Source: Pararhizobium capsulatum DSM 1112
GTDB lineage: Bacteria > Pseudomonadota > Alphaproteobacteria > Rhizobiales > Rhizobiaceae
Direction: 5' to 3'
NCBI RefSeq assembly: GCF_030814475.1
Contig: NZ_JAUSVF010000004.1
Coordinates: forward strand, 1 to 64,000
DNA: 64,000 nucleotides
The translations under genes and the position numbers were made by a program. Each line of letters begins with the position of its first letter. The first letter of the stretch is position 1. Positions 8,781-19,005 of this stretch are shown piece after piece. Under the pieces are notes generated by a model. It saw only the letters and a program-made list of their open reading frames with translations, had not been told where the DNA came from and ran no database searches.

Positions 8781-11594
8781 ATGAGCCGCTACCAGGGGGG
8801 AACGGATGTGGGGCTGCTGCTTAGGCGTATCTGGCTTGCCCTTACGGCAGTCATGGCGATCGTTCTCGCGACCCTGTCCATCCTGGCCGTTCTCCAGCAT
8901 GACGCCATATTGTCGAATCTAATCAGACAGAGGCTTTCTGTCGTTGTCGGGTCGACTGCCGCGCCCTTCCGTTCCGTCGTCGAGCTGGGGCTTCCGGTGT
9001 CGATGATGCGCAATGCCACCGAACTGCTCCTGCGCGCCCAGAAAACCGACCCCCTGATCAAGGCCGTCCACCTGATCAACCCCTCTGGGATAGTCGTCGA
9101 TTCGACGCTCCCCGGCGACGTCAAACCGATGCCGCGCGAGATCGTCCGTGCTCTGGTTGACAGTGTGGACGGCAGGTGGACCGCCGAAACCGATACCGAC
9201 CTGATCAGCGGCTACTCGATACTCGACGAAGGAGGGAGTCCGGTAGGTGGCGTTGTCGCCTCATACCCGAGGAACGAGTTGGAGGCGCGCAGTTGGGCGA
9301 TCAGGCAGCGCATGCTGCTGGTTTCGGTCATCTTGCTCGTGCTTTTTTCTGTGGTGTCTTACCTCGCACTCGGGGTCAGAATGCGCGGCCCGATCAGCGA
9401 GCTCAGGCGGATCGAGAAGCAACTGGACAGTTCTGACGAACAGGTTCCGGCGGAGGCTTCCGCAGCGACGGTTTCCTTCCCGGTATTTTCAGAGATGCTG
9501 GACCGGGCTTCATTCGCCTACCGATCCGCGGTGTCGGAACTCGCAAAATTCGCTTCAGCGGCGCCGGACGCATTGCCTGGCAACGATGCCACCGCCTCAG
9601 TCAGATTCGTCGGCATCGATGAGACAGACCTCGCCAGGAACATCGCCAGGCGCCTGATGCCGCTGGTCGCGGCCATGGTGTTCGGTTCGGCGCTGGCGCT
9701 CGCCTATGTGGCCTATCTCGGCATCGACGAATCCTTCTCGCCCGAGATTGCGAAACGCACCGAGCTCATTGGTACTGTTGCTAACGCCAACATACAGCGT
9801 GCCCTCGAGGCCGGCGTGCCGCTTGAACAGTTGGTTGGCGGTCAGGACTATTTTCAGGATCTGACGCAGAACCTTCCGGAGATATCCTATCTGGGGATCC
9901 TGCCGGGGAAGCCAATCCTCGAGATCGGCAGGAAACGCTCAGCCGCGGACGGCGTCTCAGAATTTCCGCTGTTGCTTGACGGGGAGACGATCGGAACGAT
10001 TGTCACCGAAACCGATCCGCTCTATTTCGCTGCGCAGTTCCGCGACATACTGCTCGACCTTAGCGTCGTGCTTCTCGTGATCGTCCTCTTTGCGTACGAA
10101 CTGGTGGTCGTGATGATGGCTTCGTCGGTGACGCTACCGATCGACGGGCTCCAGCATGTCGCGGGGCTGCAGGCCGCGAGCGACTTCTCCAAGCGCTTGG
10201 CCACCTCCGGCATGAACGTTATCGGCAGGCTGGCTAATAGGATCTCCGAAAGAGCCGTTCGCTTAGATGGCATGTTTGCCGAGGCCTGGCGATCGGCGAT
10301 GGCCGGACAGAATCCGGAGGAAAGGACGAGACTCCTCGAGTCTCTAGGACAGAGATTCGGGCTTCGCACGTCGGGCGCCGAGGTCCTACGTTTCTGCAGC
10401 TTGTCCGACGTCCGCCTCCCGCTCTTCCTCTTCGCGATGGCTGACGAACTGCCGCTGTCGTTCTTCTCTCTTTACGCGAGGGACGCCGACAACCCGATCA
10501 CTTGGATAAGCCCCGGCATAGTGATCGGCCTGCCACTGGCCGCCTATTTGCTGGCGACCCTGTTCGGGGCGCCGCTGGTGCGGCCGCTCGAACGCCGCTT
10601 CGGCTACAGGAACCTGTTCCTCGCGGGTGCCGGCATGTGCATGTTCGCCAATGTTGGCCTTTTTGCTGCCGGCAACATCGTCCACCTGATCGCCTGCCTC
10701 GCACTCAACGGCCTCGGCTTCGTCCTCGCCTCGCTTTCCTGCCAGGACTACGTTCTGGACATGCTTCCGCCGACCGTGCGGTCGCGCTCGATCGGCCTCA
10801 TCAGAACCGCAATGTTCAGCGGGGTCTTCGCGGGCACAGCGCTCGGCGGCATCATCGCCGACCGGATGGGCCAGCGGGCAGTGTTCATCGTCTGCGCGGC
10901 GGTGACGGCTGTGTCGTCCGCCTTGATCTGGCACTACGTGCCACAGTTCCGCGCCGGCATCGGTCAGACCGGTGAGCAGGAGGACACCCGGCTCTCGTTC
11001 AACCTTCTAGCGCCAATGCGCAGCGCGCGTTTTGTCGCCGTCGCCTTCGGCATTATCGTTCCGCTGGAGATCGTAGATCATGTCTTCGTCTCCTACCTGC
11101 TATCGCTGCAGATGGATGCACTGGGGTCGTCGGCCGCTGGGATCGGCCGCGCCATGATGTGCTTTTTCCTGATGCTGATTATCGGCGGGGCCGCCCAAGA
11201 TAAGGTGCCGCAACGATATTCGAATCCGACGCTGGTCGCCTTCGCATCGTCGGTTGTCTCGGGCGCAGTGCTGCTCGTTGCCGCCGCCTTCCCGTCGAGC
11301 GCAAGCATGTTTCTCGCCGCTGCGGGAACCGGGCTCGGATTGGGGCTGTCCGGCGGACCACAGGCGGTGCTGGTCATGGACCTTGCCGAAGGCCGGCTGT
11401 CACATCTCGGATCGAGCGTCGTACTGGGAACGACGCGCCTGCTGGAGCGAGGCGGCGCCGTCGCCGGCCTGGTGCTGACAGGCCTGCTCACCGGCTACAT
11501 CGGATATTCCGGCGCCGTCGGAATGATCGGGTGCCTTGTCCTGTTCGGGGCCGTTGCCTTTGCCTTGCTTCAAACCGTCGGAAAAAATCGTTGA
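8781..11594 (+). CDS. Dual membrane sensor fused to MFS transporter
   Basis: A single 937-residue frame combines signalling and transport architecture. TM1 (about 18-37), a ~140-residue periplasmic domain and TM2 (177-197) are followed by a HAMP-like helix; a second module repeats this with TM3 (292-312), a periplasmic domain of ~110 residues, TM4 (424-446) and another HAMP-like stretch. From about 543 to 930 comes a 12-TM major facilitator domain with RRFGYR after its second helix and ADRMGQR in the second half. No histidine kinase, GGDEF or methyl-accepting domain is present. A strong purine run (AGGGGGGAACG, 8791-8801) precedes a GTG at 8808, which may be the real start rather than ATG 8781. 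A solute-binding protein follows after 11 bp, suggesting that the binding protein presents a ligand to the periplasmic domains and so gates or feeds the transporter; that is inference. Confidence 0.85.
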   Translation: MSRYQGGTDVGLLLRRIWLALTAVMAIVLATLSILAVLQHDAILSNLIRQRLSVVVGSTAAPFRSVVELGLPVSMMRNATELLLRAQKTDPLIKAVHLINPSGIVVDSTLPGDVKPMPREIVRALVDSVDGRWTAETDTDLISGYSILDEGGSPVGGVVASYPRNELEARSWAIRQRMLLVSVILLVLFSVVSYLALGVRMRGPISELRRIEKQLDSSDEQVPAEASAATVSFPVFSEMLDRASFAYRSAVSELAKFASAAPDALPGNDATASVRFVGIDETDLARNIARRLMPLVAAMVFGSALALAYVAYLGIDESFSPEIAKRTELIGTVANANIQRALEAGVPLEQLVGGQDYFQDLTQNLPEISYLGILPGKPILEIGRKRSAADGVSEFPLLLDGETIGTIVTETDPLYFAAQFRDILLDLSVVLLVIVLFAYELVVVMMASSVTLPIDGLQHVAGLQAASDFSKRLATSGMNVIGRLANRISERAVRLDGMFAEAWRSAMAGQNPEERTRLLESLGQRFGLRTSGAEVLRFCSLSDVRLPLFLFAMADELPLSFFSLYARDADNPITWISPGIVIGLPLAAYLLATLFGAPLVRPLERRFGYRNLFLAGAGMCMFANVGLFAAGNIVHLIACLALNGLGFVLASLSCQDYVLDMLPPTVRSRSIGLIRTAMFSGVFAGTALGGIIADRMGQRAVFIVCAAVTAVSSALIWHYVPQFRAGIGQTGEQEDTRLSFNLLAPMRSARFVAVAFGIIVPLEIVDHVFVSYLLSLQMDALGSSAAGIGRAMMCFFLMLIIGGAAQDKVPQRYSNPTLVAFASSVVSGAVLLVAAAFPSSASMFLAAAGTGLGLGLSGGPQAVLVMDLAEGRLSHLGSSVVLGTTRLLERGGAVAGLVLTGLLTGYIGYSGAVGMIGCLVLFGAVAFALLQTVGKNR

Positions 11595-11605
11595 GGAGGA
11601 CCGTC

Positions 11606-12607
11606 ATGAGACGCATAATTGGAGCTATGCTTGCCTTGGGGCTTGTCGTCGGCTGGTTTGCCAGTCCTGCCGCGGCAGCAAGAAAGACCATCGCCATGGT
11701 TGTCTGGATAGGCTGCGAGGATGTCTGTCGGGGGGTGAAGGATTTTGTGGCCGACAGCGGGATGGATGCCGATGTAACCGTATTCGATGCAGCCGAGGAT
11801 CCGTCGAAGCTACCGGGCATCGTCGAGAAACTGCGCAAGATGCGCCCCGACCTGGTGATTACCTGGGGAACCAAGGTGACGCTGGGCGTCGTCGGCTCGC
11901 TTGACGAGCGGAACGATCCGCGCTTCCTCGGCGATATCCCGGTGGTGTTCACGGTGGTTTCTAATCCGGTCGGCACCAAGATTATTGAAAGTTTGCAGCA
12001 GACTGGCAGGCCGAACGTAACCGGCACGCGCAACCGGGTGCCCGAAAGCGTAAACATCAAGAGCATCCGCCGCTACATGAAGGACTTCGCACACCTCGGA
12101 ATCCTCTACGACACCAGCGAAGCGAACTCCGTCGCAAAGGTGGACGAGATCAAGGAACTGACGGGGAAGCTGAACTTCTCGTTGACGGCGCTTCCGCTCA
12201 CCGCGAAGGCCGATGGCACGCCGGACCCGGCGTCGGTCGCATCGAAGATGCAGGAACTGAAGCAGGCTGGCGTGCAGTTCGTATATCTGGGATCGAGCAC
12301 GTTCCTGGAGAAGCAGCAGGACCTGTTCACGGGGACTGCGCTGGAAGCGGGTCTGCCTGTGCTGTCGCCCTATGAACATCTGGTCACCGAATCCAACGCG
12401 CTGATGTCCGTGGCGGCGCGCGACTACGATGTCGGAAGGCTTGCAGCCCGGCAGGCAAGTAAGATCCTCGTCGACGGCGCCCAGCCAGGCGACCTCCCGG
12501 TGCTCGCTATGGAAGAGTTCGCCTATCTGGTGAACATGCGAGTTGCCAAGCAACTCAACCTGTTTCCGCCCGTCGAGTTTCTACAATTCGTCGAGAAGGT
12601 TGAATAG
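11606..12607 (+). CDS. ABC_sub_bind-type periplasmic solute-binding protein
   Basis: The 333-residue protein begins with a signal peptide (MRRIIGAMLALGLVVGWFAS...AAA), and GAGGAGGA at 11593-11600 is an excellent ribosome site, overlapping the upstream stop. The fold is that of the ABC_sub_bind family (PF04392): the VIWGxxx-like ITWGTKVTLGVV, VVFTVVSNPVGTKII and NVTGTRNRVPE blocks are family marks. Usual partners are an ATPase and a permease, neither of which is present here. Its only neighbour is the sensor-MFS fusion, with which it must be cotranscribed. It probably delivers a ligand to that protein. Confidence 0.88.
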   Translation: MRRIIGAMLALGLVVGWFASPAAAARKTIAMVVWIGCEDVCRGVKDFVADSGMDADVTVFDAAEDPSKLPGIVEKLRKMRPDLVITWGTKVTLGVVGSLDERNDPRFLGDIPVVFTVVSNPVGTKIIESLQQTGRPNVTGTRNRVPESVNIKSIRRYMKDFAHLGILYDTSEANSVAKVDEIKELTGKLNFSLTALPLTAKADGTPDPASVASKMQELKQAGVQFVYLGSSTFLEKQQDLFTGTALEAGLPVLSPYEHLVTESNALMSVAARDYDVGRLAARQASKILVDGAQPGDLPVLAMEEFAYLVNMRVAKQLNLFPPVEFLQFVEKVE

Positions 12608-12631
12608 GCTGCGTGTTTCACTAATTCCGCA

Positions 12632-13930
12632 CTAACAGTCTGGGTGGTGCAGGTCGTGCCGCATCACTGGGTAGATCGCGAGGGTTTGTTCGACGCGTTC
12701 CACAGCAACATCTATGCCGGCGTCCTCTTGAAGTTGACGCGACAATTCCATTGCGGCAGACCTGTAAGATGTGTCGGCAAGCACGGTTCTGACGCGTGAG
12801 GCAAACAGTTTCGGCGTCGCGTTCTTCAAGGCAATGGGTGCATCCCCCGCCCCCAAGGCGGCAACACGGCGACCCCAGAAAAACTGGTCGCCGATCATCG
12901 GGAAGATAATGGTTGGCAGGCCAAATCGAAGGCCCTGCGCTGTTGTTCCGGCGCCGCCATGGTGAACCACGGCTGATACATGCGGAAAAAGCCGCGAATG
13001 CTCGATAAATTTGATTTCGAGAATGTTCGGCGCCAGGCCTCCTTGCAGGTTCAAGCTTTCTCCGACCGAGGAAATGATCGCCCTACCGCCCCACATTTCC
13101 AGCCCTTTGAGGACTACCTGCGTATTGTGGCGCTTTCCCCAAAACATTGAACCGAACCCTACGTAAATCGGCGGTTCCCCCGCATCCAGGAAGGCGCAAA
13201 CTTTCGCTGGAAGCTGCTCCTTGTCGCTCGCAATATTATCAAACCAGAATCCTGTCATGGTGGTCTCGCACGGCCAGTCGCCTGGATCGGGACTGAGCGC
13301 GGCGCTGAAGGCCAATAATTGTACCGACGAATCTATTCCGAGCGTTAGCGGGTTAGTCCAGCCGCGCAGGCGGTTTCCTACTCCATATTGGGCGCGGAAT
13401 GTCCGGAAAGCCCGCTGCAGCAACAGCGGGATGGCGCGTGCTATCTGATAGGATGACTTGTTGACGAAGGCACTACGCCGTGCACCACCTAAGAGACAAA
13501 GTATATGTTTCTGGCTCGGTAGAAGTGGCTGGAAGGAAACATGTATCGCTGGCTTTCTTAGTTCGCGAGCCAATTCACCAACAAAGAACGCGAACGTGTT
13601 GTAAATAACGAGGTCCGAGGTTAAAACGTGCTTATAGCAAACCTCCATTGCTGAGAATAAACCGACTTGAACTGCTCGAAGGCGTTCCACTATTTTAGAA
13701 AGAACTCGCTGGGTTGTTTTCCCAAGATTGGAATTAAGATTCTCTATAATTCTTGAGTCAGCCTGTGGATCAAAGAGCGATCTGACTGCAATCGTCTCAA
13801 TCCCAAACGACTTGCAATGGCTCTCATATTCTTCATTGACGACGATCGCGACGTCATGGCCATTGCCCTTCAGCGCGACGGCCAGCAGACAGAGCGGCCG
13901 GATATCGCCGCGGGTACCGAAGGATACCAT
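12632..13930 (-). CDS. GT1-family glycosyltransferase
   Basis: A 433-residue protein of the UGT/MGT superfamily that transfers sugar from a nucleotide sugar to a lipid or small-molecule acceptor. The N-terminal LMVSFGTRGDIRP is the acceptor-side Rossmann start, and the C-terminal HHGGAGTTAQGLRFGLPTII plus PMIGDQFFWGRRV is the donor-binding signature. ATG at 13930 is preceded in frame by RRI-TTG; the family usually begins two or three residues before the VSFGTRGD strand, so the true start may be TTG 13933 or slightly earlier. It is convergent with the solute-binding gene, 24 bp away, and lower in GC than its neighbours, hinting at horizontal origin. Acceptor unknown. Confidence 0.85.
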   Translation of the reverse strand: MVSFGTRGDIRPLCLLAVALKGNGHDVAIVVNEEYESHCKSFGIETIAVRSLFDPQADSRIIENLNSNLGKTTQRVLSKIVERLRAVQVGLFSAMEVCYKHVLTSDLVIYNTFAFFVGELARELRKPAIHVSFQPLLPSQKHILCLLGGARRSAFVNKSSYQIARAIPLLLQRAFRTFRAQYGVGNRLRGWTNPLTLGIDSSVQLLAFSAALSPDPGDWPCETTMTGFWFDNIASDKEQLPAKVCAFLDAGEPPIYVGFGSMFWGKRHNTQVVLKGLEMWGGRAIISSVGESLNLQGGLAPNILEIKFIEHSRLFPHVSAVVHHGGAGTTAQGLRFGLPTIIFPMIGDQFFWGRRVAALGAGDAPIALKNATPKLFASRVRTVLADTSYRSAAMELSRQLQEDAGIDVAVERVEQTLAIYPVMRHDLHHPDC

Positions 13931-13933
13931 CAA

Positions 13934-14381
13934 AATTCGACGATGTTGAATTGGTTGAATCCATATCCTGCGAACTATTGAAACAACAGTATACCTATAT
14001 TTTCACCTTGCCGACGCAAGATATTTGACGAACTTCATCCGAACGTGCGGATCGCATTCATGATGCGAAGCGCTGGCCCATGGATCGCTTCGAAGAAGCG
14101 GAGGTCAGAGCGGTGGATCTCGCACCGGCGCTTCTGGCCGCATATGAGGACGTCTATTCCGGTGGCCCCCACGGGCACGGTTTCGCTGCCCGTCTGGCTG
14201 GCATTTTTTGAGGCGCGGCCCTGTACCGCCCCGTATGGACGATGCCGCTGCCGACGCGACCGGAGGCCCTCGCCTCGAAAAGCAGAAGCCGCCTGGTGTC
14301 TCCTCGGACGGCTTCAAATGCTTTCAATAGCCGCCCGTTTGCACATGTGACTTTTTATCCCGATACACTAGCGTTAGGTGT
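13934..14381. other. Gap between glycosyltransferase and GGDEF/EAL gene
   Basis: About 450 bp with only short frames of shadow character. It contains the upstream region of the glycosyltransferase gene (AT-rich near 13960-14010). Nothing else recognised. Confidence 0.5.
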
Positions 14382-17300
14382 TTAGGTGCTCAAATAGGCC
14401 TGGGCGTCATTGGTATTTTCGCTGCGCAGCATCCGTTCTATTTCCCCCGCCAGGACGGGTTTGCTGAATAGATAACCCTGCCCGTGGTCGCAGCCCAGGC
14501 GCCGCAGGAAATCGCTCTGCGCTTGCGTTTCGACGCCTTCGGCAATGAGTTGCAGACCGAGGCTCTTCGCCATCGCGATGATGGCCGAGGTGATTGCCAC
14601 GTCGTCAACATCGTCCGGGATGTCGGCAATGAAGGAGCGGTCGATCTTGAGGAAATCGATAGGGAAACGCTTGAGGTAGCTCAGCGAAGAATAGCCGGTG
14701 CCAAAGTCGTCAATGGCCACCGTGGCGCCCATACTCTTCAGCTCGCGCAGCACCTGCACCACACGTTCCGGCTCGCGCATCACCATCGATTCCGTCAATT
14801 CGAGCTCCAGGTAGCGCGCTTCCAGGCCGCATTCCTCGAGGAGGTCGGCAATGCGCTCGGAGAAGTCGGGCCGGCTGAATTGCCGCGCGGCGAGGTTGAC
14901 CGCCACGCTCTCCAACGCCAGGCCGGAGTCGCGCCACTGACGCATCTGGCGGCAGGCTGCCTTCAGCACCCACTCCCCGACGGCCTCGATCATCCCCGTT
15001 TCCTCGGCAATGGGGATAAAACGCAGCGGCGGCAGCAGACCCAGTTCGGGATGCTGCCACCTGACCAGGGCCTCAACTCCGCTGATCTTTCCGGTGCTCA
15101 GATTCACACGGGGCTGGTAATGCAAAACCAGTTCGTCGCGCTCCAGTGCCAGCCGGAGGGCACTGCTTATCAGCAGGTTTTCCATCGCACGCGCATTGAT
15201 GTCGGCGTCGAAAAATTTGTAACTGTTGCGCCCATCCGCCTTGGCTCGGTACATTGCTGCATCAGCATTTTTCAGCAGGTCTTCCGCATCGGTCGCGTCG
15301 GCCGGATAGCAACTAATGCCGATGCTGCTCGAAACGAAGATTTCGTGCCCAGAAAGAGAGAAGGGCGACGCAAACGCGTTCAACAGCTCCTTCGCGATGC
15401 CGGCCGTGCTCTGCACGCTGTCGATGTTCTCCAGCAACACGGCGAACTCGTCACCGCCGAACCGGCCCACGACATCGCCTTTCCTCACGCAGCACGTCAA
15501 CCGCTCGGCTACTTGCTGCAGAAGCTGATCGCCTGCGGCATGTCCCAGCGAATCGTTAACGTGCTTGAACCGGTCCAGGTCCAGCATCATCACCGCGACC
15601 TGCGTGCCTTGCCGGTTGGCACGGACCAGCATTCCATTGAAGCGCTCCTGAAACTGGAACCGGTTCGGGAGGCCGGTCAGCGCATCGTGCTGCGCCTGAT
15701 AACGCAGTCTCTCCTCGTAGCGCTTGAGCGACGAGATATCCGTGAAGACGCCGACATAGTGGCTGACCTCTCCGCCATCATCAATGACAGCGCTGATGCT
15801 CAACAGTTCGGGATAGATTTCCCCATTCTTGCGCCGATCCCAGATTTCGCCATGCCAGAACCCGGTGCTGTCGATGTCCTTCCACATGGCCTCATAGAAC
15901 GCGGCATCCTGCCGCCCCGATTGCAGTAGCCTCGGAAACAGCCCCAGCACTTCTGCGGGGGCGTACCCCGTGATCGTGCTGAACGCCTTGTTGACAGATA
16001 CGATGCGCTTGTCTTTGTCCGTCACCATGATGCCTTCGGCTAGACTCTCGAAAGCCTTGGCGGCGAGGCGCCTTTCTTTATCCTCCAGAAGGCGAGCCGT
16101 GACGTCGCGTGCGGTCCCGACCGTGCCGAGCACCCGGCCGTCGACATCCTGGACGCGGGTCTTGATGGTTTCGATCGTCTGGGTCGTTCCGTCAGCGAGC
16201 GCGATCTTTTCTTCCGTCACACTGCTTCCGCCTTCGAGCAGGACGCGGACATCGCCTGCCTTGTAAGCCTCAGCGATGTGCGCCGGGAAGAGATCGGCAT
16301 CGGTCTTTCCGATGATTTCATCGAGCGGCCGATTGCACAGCTTGACTAGGGCCTGATTAACCGCAAGGAAGCGCGACTGCGCGTCCTTGAACCACGCAAT
16401 CTCGGATATGTTGTCGAGAATGGCCTGCCGCAGCAGTTCCTGATTTTGCGTCCGTTCCTGCTCCAAGCGGCGACGCACCGACACGACAACGATCGCGGCG
16501 CCGAACGCCAGAAGGCCGGTGGTTGTCGCAATGCTAAGGTAAAGGTACCCGCGCAGGCGGCCGCGCACCTCGGCCAATGTTTCGTCCACCGAGAGGCCAA
16601 CTGTGACGATCAGATCGTAGTTCGCCAGTTTGCGATAGCTGAGATAGTAGGTAATCTGGTCGATGCCGCTCTTGTAAACGATGTCCGCCGTCGGCTCTTT
16701 CTTCGAGTAGAGCAAAGGACGCGCATCTTGGCCGAAACTATCCCCGCCTGCCGCGCGCCGGGCGCGGACGAAGCCATCCGTGCCCACCAGCGTGATGGCG
16801 CCCTTCTGCTTCAGGTCCTCGCGGTTATAGAAGTCGATGAAATAAGATGGATCAACGCCGCAGACAACGACGCCCTTGAACTCGCCCCGAGGCCCGTCGA
16901 TGCGATGTGCCACCGGGATCACCCATCTTTGTGTACTGCGACTTTGTATTGGCTTGCCGACATAGAGGTCGAGGGCGGGGGTGTCGCGCAGCGTTGTGAA
17001 GTATTCGCGGCCGCTCATGTCGGCATCCTGGACCTTGCTGACAGTCAGCACGATCTGTCCGCGCTCATCCAGAATGGCCAATTCCCTGGACATTCTCCGG
17101 TCGATCAATTTGGTCGCGAGCGACTCGTTGAGCTGGAAGTCCTTCTTGCCCGCCATATAGTCGCGCGCAACCAGCTCCAGGGCGAGCTCGATGTTCTTCA
17201 GCGTCGTGGTAGTCTGGACGTCCAGCGCCCGGGCCAGCGTGTGCGCCTGCCTGACCGCCGTGTCGGTTGTCTGCTTCAGTTCGTAGCGCGCGCGGTCGAT

Positions 17301-17453
17301 GGAGTAAGTCCAGAGCAAAGCGACCAGCGCCAGCGAAAAGAGCGCGACGGCTATTTCCCAGCGGCCGAAATACTTGAACCGGGCCAGCCTCACAACGTCG
17401 GGTATTACCCGGTCGGCCCACCGACGGGCATCTGCAAGGTTCCAGTCCGCCAT
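14382..17453 (-). CDS. Cache-PAS-PAS-GGDEF-EAL cyclic-di-GMP enzyme
   Basis: This 1023-residue inner membrane protein senses a periplasmic signal and makes or breaks cyclic-di-GMP. TM1 (33-50) and TM2 (about 303-326) enclose a dCache-like periplasmic domain (GREYF, YVGKPIQSR, VPVAHRI-type motifs). Two PAS domains follow (345-455 and 465-580). The GGDEF domain (585-750) keeps the active-site motif FGGDEF at 665-670. The EAL domain (765-1010) keeps GVEALVRW at 792-799, DDFGTGYSS and AEGVET, so both activities look possible. No inhibitory-site RxxD is obvious five residues before GGDEF (the sequence is KGDVVGRFGGDEF). The gene stands alone; 600 bp upstream is non-coding. Confidence 0.95.
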   Translation of the reverse strand: MADWNLADARRWADRVIPDVVRLARFKYFGRWEIAVALFSLALVALLWTYSIDRARYELKQTTDTAVRQAHTLARALDVQTTTTLKNIELALELVARDYMAGKKDFQLNESLATKLIDRRMSRELAILDERGQIVLTVSKVQDADMSGREYFTTLRDTPALDLYVGKPIQSRSTQRWVIPVAHRIDGPRGEFKGVVVCGVDPSYFIDFYNREDLKQKGAITLVGTDGFVRARRAAGGDSFGQDARPLLYSKKEPTADIVYKSGIDQITYYLSYRKLANYDLIVTVGLSVDETLAEVRGRLRGYLYLSIATTTGLLAFGAAIVVVSVRRRLEQERTQNQELLRQAILDNISEIAWFKDAQSRFLAVNQALVKLCNRPLDEIIGKTDADLFPAHIAEAYKAGDVRVLLEGGSSVTEEKIALADGTTQTIETIKTRVQDVDGRVLGTVGTARDVTARLLEDKERRLAAKAFESLAEGIMVTDKDKRIVSVNKAFSTITGYAPAEVLGLFPRLLQSGRQDAAFYEAMWKDIDSTGFWHGEIWDRRKNGEIYPELLSISAVIDDGGEVSHYVGVFTDISSLKRYEERLRYQAQHDALTGLPNRFQFQERFNGMLVRANRQGTQVAVMMLDLDRFKHVNDSLGHAAGDQLLQQVAERLTCCVRKGDVVGRFGGDEFAVLLENIDSVQSTAGIAKELLNAFASPFSLSGHEIFVSSSIGISCYPADATDAEDLLKNADAAMYRAKADGRNSYKFFDADINARAMENLLISSALRLALERDELVLHYQPRVNLSTGKISGVEALVRWQHPELGLLPPLRFIPIAEETGMIEAVGEWVLKAACRQMRQWRDSGLALESVAVNLAARQFSRPDFSERIADLLEECGLEARYLELELTESMVMREPERVVQVLRELKSMGATVAIDDFGTGYSSLSYLKRFPIDFLKIDRSFIADIPDDVDDVAITSAIIAMAKSLGLQLIAEGVETQAQSDFLRRLGCDHGQGYLFSKPVLAGEIERMLRSENTNDAQAYLST

Positions 17454-18055
17454 AGACGACTCCCTGGTTGCACGCTGAGAAATTCAGGCCTTATTTGTTG
17501 GCTTCCACCCAAAACTGACCCTCGGGTGCAGTGCTCCTTCGGCTTGACCAACCGCCTCGTCAAGCTGAGCCGCGTCCTGGGCGAGTTGTGTTTCAATTCC
17601 TCCGGCTAATATCCAAGTGCCGAGGTAGGCGCTGGGAATTGTAGACCTATTTGAGGAACCTCCGCAATCGTTCCGTCATACCAGCGAGTGGGCCGAAGGG
17701 GGTAGGCCTTGGCGAATGAACCATCTCCCTGCCAGCTTCGGAATTATGCTTGCAGTGCAATTAAGACAGGAGTTTTTCAACTGCTTCCGCCATTTTCGGT
17801 CATTGGCGCACCGGTGTTGCGTTTCCTGTCACTGGCCATCCGTTGCCCGAACGCCAGGACAATTTTGCTTTTTTGCGCGCGTTGATTTACGGCACTGCTG
17901 GTGAAATCCGCCCTTGCTCCTTAGTGCCGGGAGGTATCGCGTAGACTGCGCCCTTCGGGCCCGGTTACGGTGCACCCCGTCACTATCGCCACATTCATCT
18001 TGGGTTCATGCCAAGCGTCCCAAAATGAACGACGGAAAAAAGTTGGGTGATTGGG
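17454..18055. other. Intergenic stretch with divergent promoters
   Basis: About 600 bp between the divergent GGDEF/EAL and BA14K genes. No convincing gene. It must hold both upstream regions; no clear operator palindrome was noticed. Confidence 0.45.
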
Positions 18056-18538
18056 ATGAAGAAGATTGGTGCAATGCTAACTGCGGTTGTCACGGCTTTT
18101 TCTGGTGTGGGTCCAGTCCAAGCGATGCCTGCATTAAAGATACAGGTGCCGGATTTGAGCGCTCAGGGCGTGGACTTGGTTCACCACAAGCCGGGTCACT
18201 CCGGTGGCCCGCCGCACGCACGCACATATAGCCGCTACAACGGTACACGTTACAGCACTGGTACACGATACGGCTATCACAACGGCTACAGGGGCTATCG
18301 CTATAGTCGGAACGGCTACCATCAGCATAGTGACGGTTGGTGGTATCCACTCGCAGCATTTGGAACAGGCCTTATCATCGGTGGATCGATTGCGTCGCCA
18401 CGGCGTCCGGCCTATTCGAATTCAGCCTCGGCCCACGTTGACTGGTGCTACTCGCGCTATCGTTCGTATAGTGCCTACGACAACAGCTTCCAGCCCTACA
18501 ATGGTCCGCGTCAGCAGTGCATTTCCCCGTATTATTGA
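18056..18538 (+). CDS. BA14K family secreted protein
   Basis: A 160-residue exported protein: signal peptide [20 protein letters not shown]...QA, a Tyr/Gly/Arg/His-rich middle, one hydrophobic stretch ([15 protein letters not shown]) and the C-terminal BA14K motif [19 protein letters not shown]...NGPRQQC with its two conserved cysteines. BA14K is named after the 14-kDa immunoreactive, lectin-like Brucella protein and is typical of Rhizobiales. ATG 18056 gives the cleanest signal peptide; GTG 18047 would add three residues. A second BA14K protein is at 21619, and a related tail occurs on the penicillin-binding protein at 26733. Confidence 0.88.
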   Translation: MKKIGAMLTAVVTAFSGVGPVQAMPALKIQVPDLSAQGVDLVHHKPGHSGGPPHARTYSRYNGTRYSTGTRYGYHNGYRGYRYSRNGYHQHSDGWWYPLAAFGTGLIIGGSIASPRRPAYSNSASAHVDWCYSRYRSYSAYDNSFQPYNGPRQQCISPYY

Positions 18539-18951
18539 AGCAGCTCACGTTCAAGCGCGCTTGCTATGTGATCTCTGTCGATCAGGCAGGCGAGAAGGTT
18601 CATGGCGGCGTACATCTGCAAGACTTTCCGCCAGGACATCCAGCCGTGCATCCATGTCGCAAGTGGCCAGAACAGGGACGAGGCCAAACCCGCAATCAAG
18701 GTGAGACGGACGATCGCGGTCTGCGATTTCCTGCCTCCAGCCTGCACGATTGCGGTGAAGGCGCTCGAATAGAGGTCCCCGGCGGAGACCACCTGCATCA
18801 GCGTGAGCGATACTGCGAAAACCACCGGTCCCGACGAGATCGCCGTCAGCGCCGAACCTATCGATCCGACCGCCATCACCCTTCCCGCCCCCCAGATGCG
18901 GGAACAAATACTTCGCATCCATTGTTGCAATCGCCGCAGGGTTTCGCCCAT
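18532..18951 (-). pseudogene. MFS transporter fragment
   Basis: The reverse frame encodes about 100 residues closely resembling TM helices 3-5 of a major facilitator: RIWGAGRVMAVGSIGSAL, then VSLTLMQVVSAGDLYSSAF and GLASSLFWPLATWMHGWMSW. Both the N-terminal helices and the whole second half are absent, and the frame ends a few codons after the last match, overlapping the end of the BA14K gene. This is an internal fragment of a gene, not a working transporter. Confidence 0.65.
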
Positions 18952-19005
18952 CGACGCATGACTTAAAAAGGTGCATTCAGAATCCACGGATTAGGAGTTG
19001 ATAGC

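Noticed and set aside
14484..15929. Long + strand frame of 481 codons opposite the GGDEF/EAL gene
   Set aside because: It mirrors the high-GC codon pattern of the reverse gene, has no ribosome site and no family character, whereas the reverse strand has complete domains.
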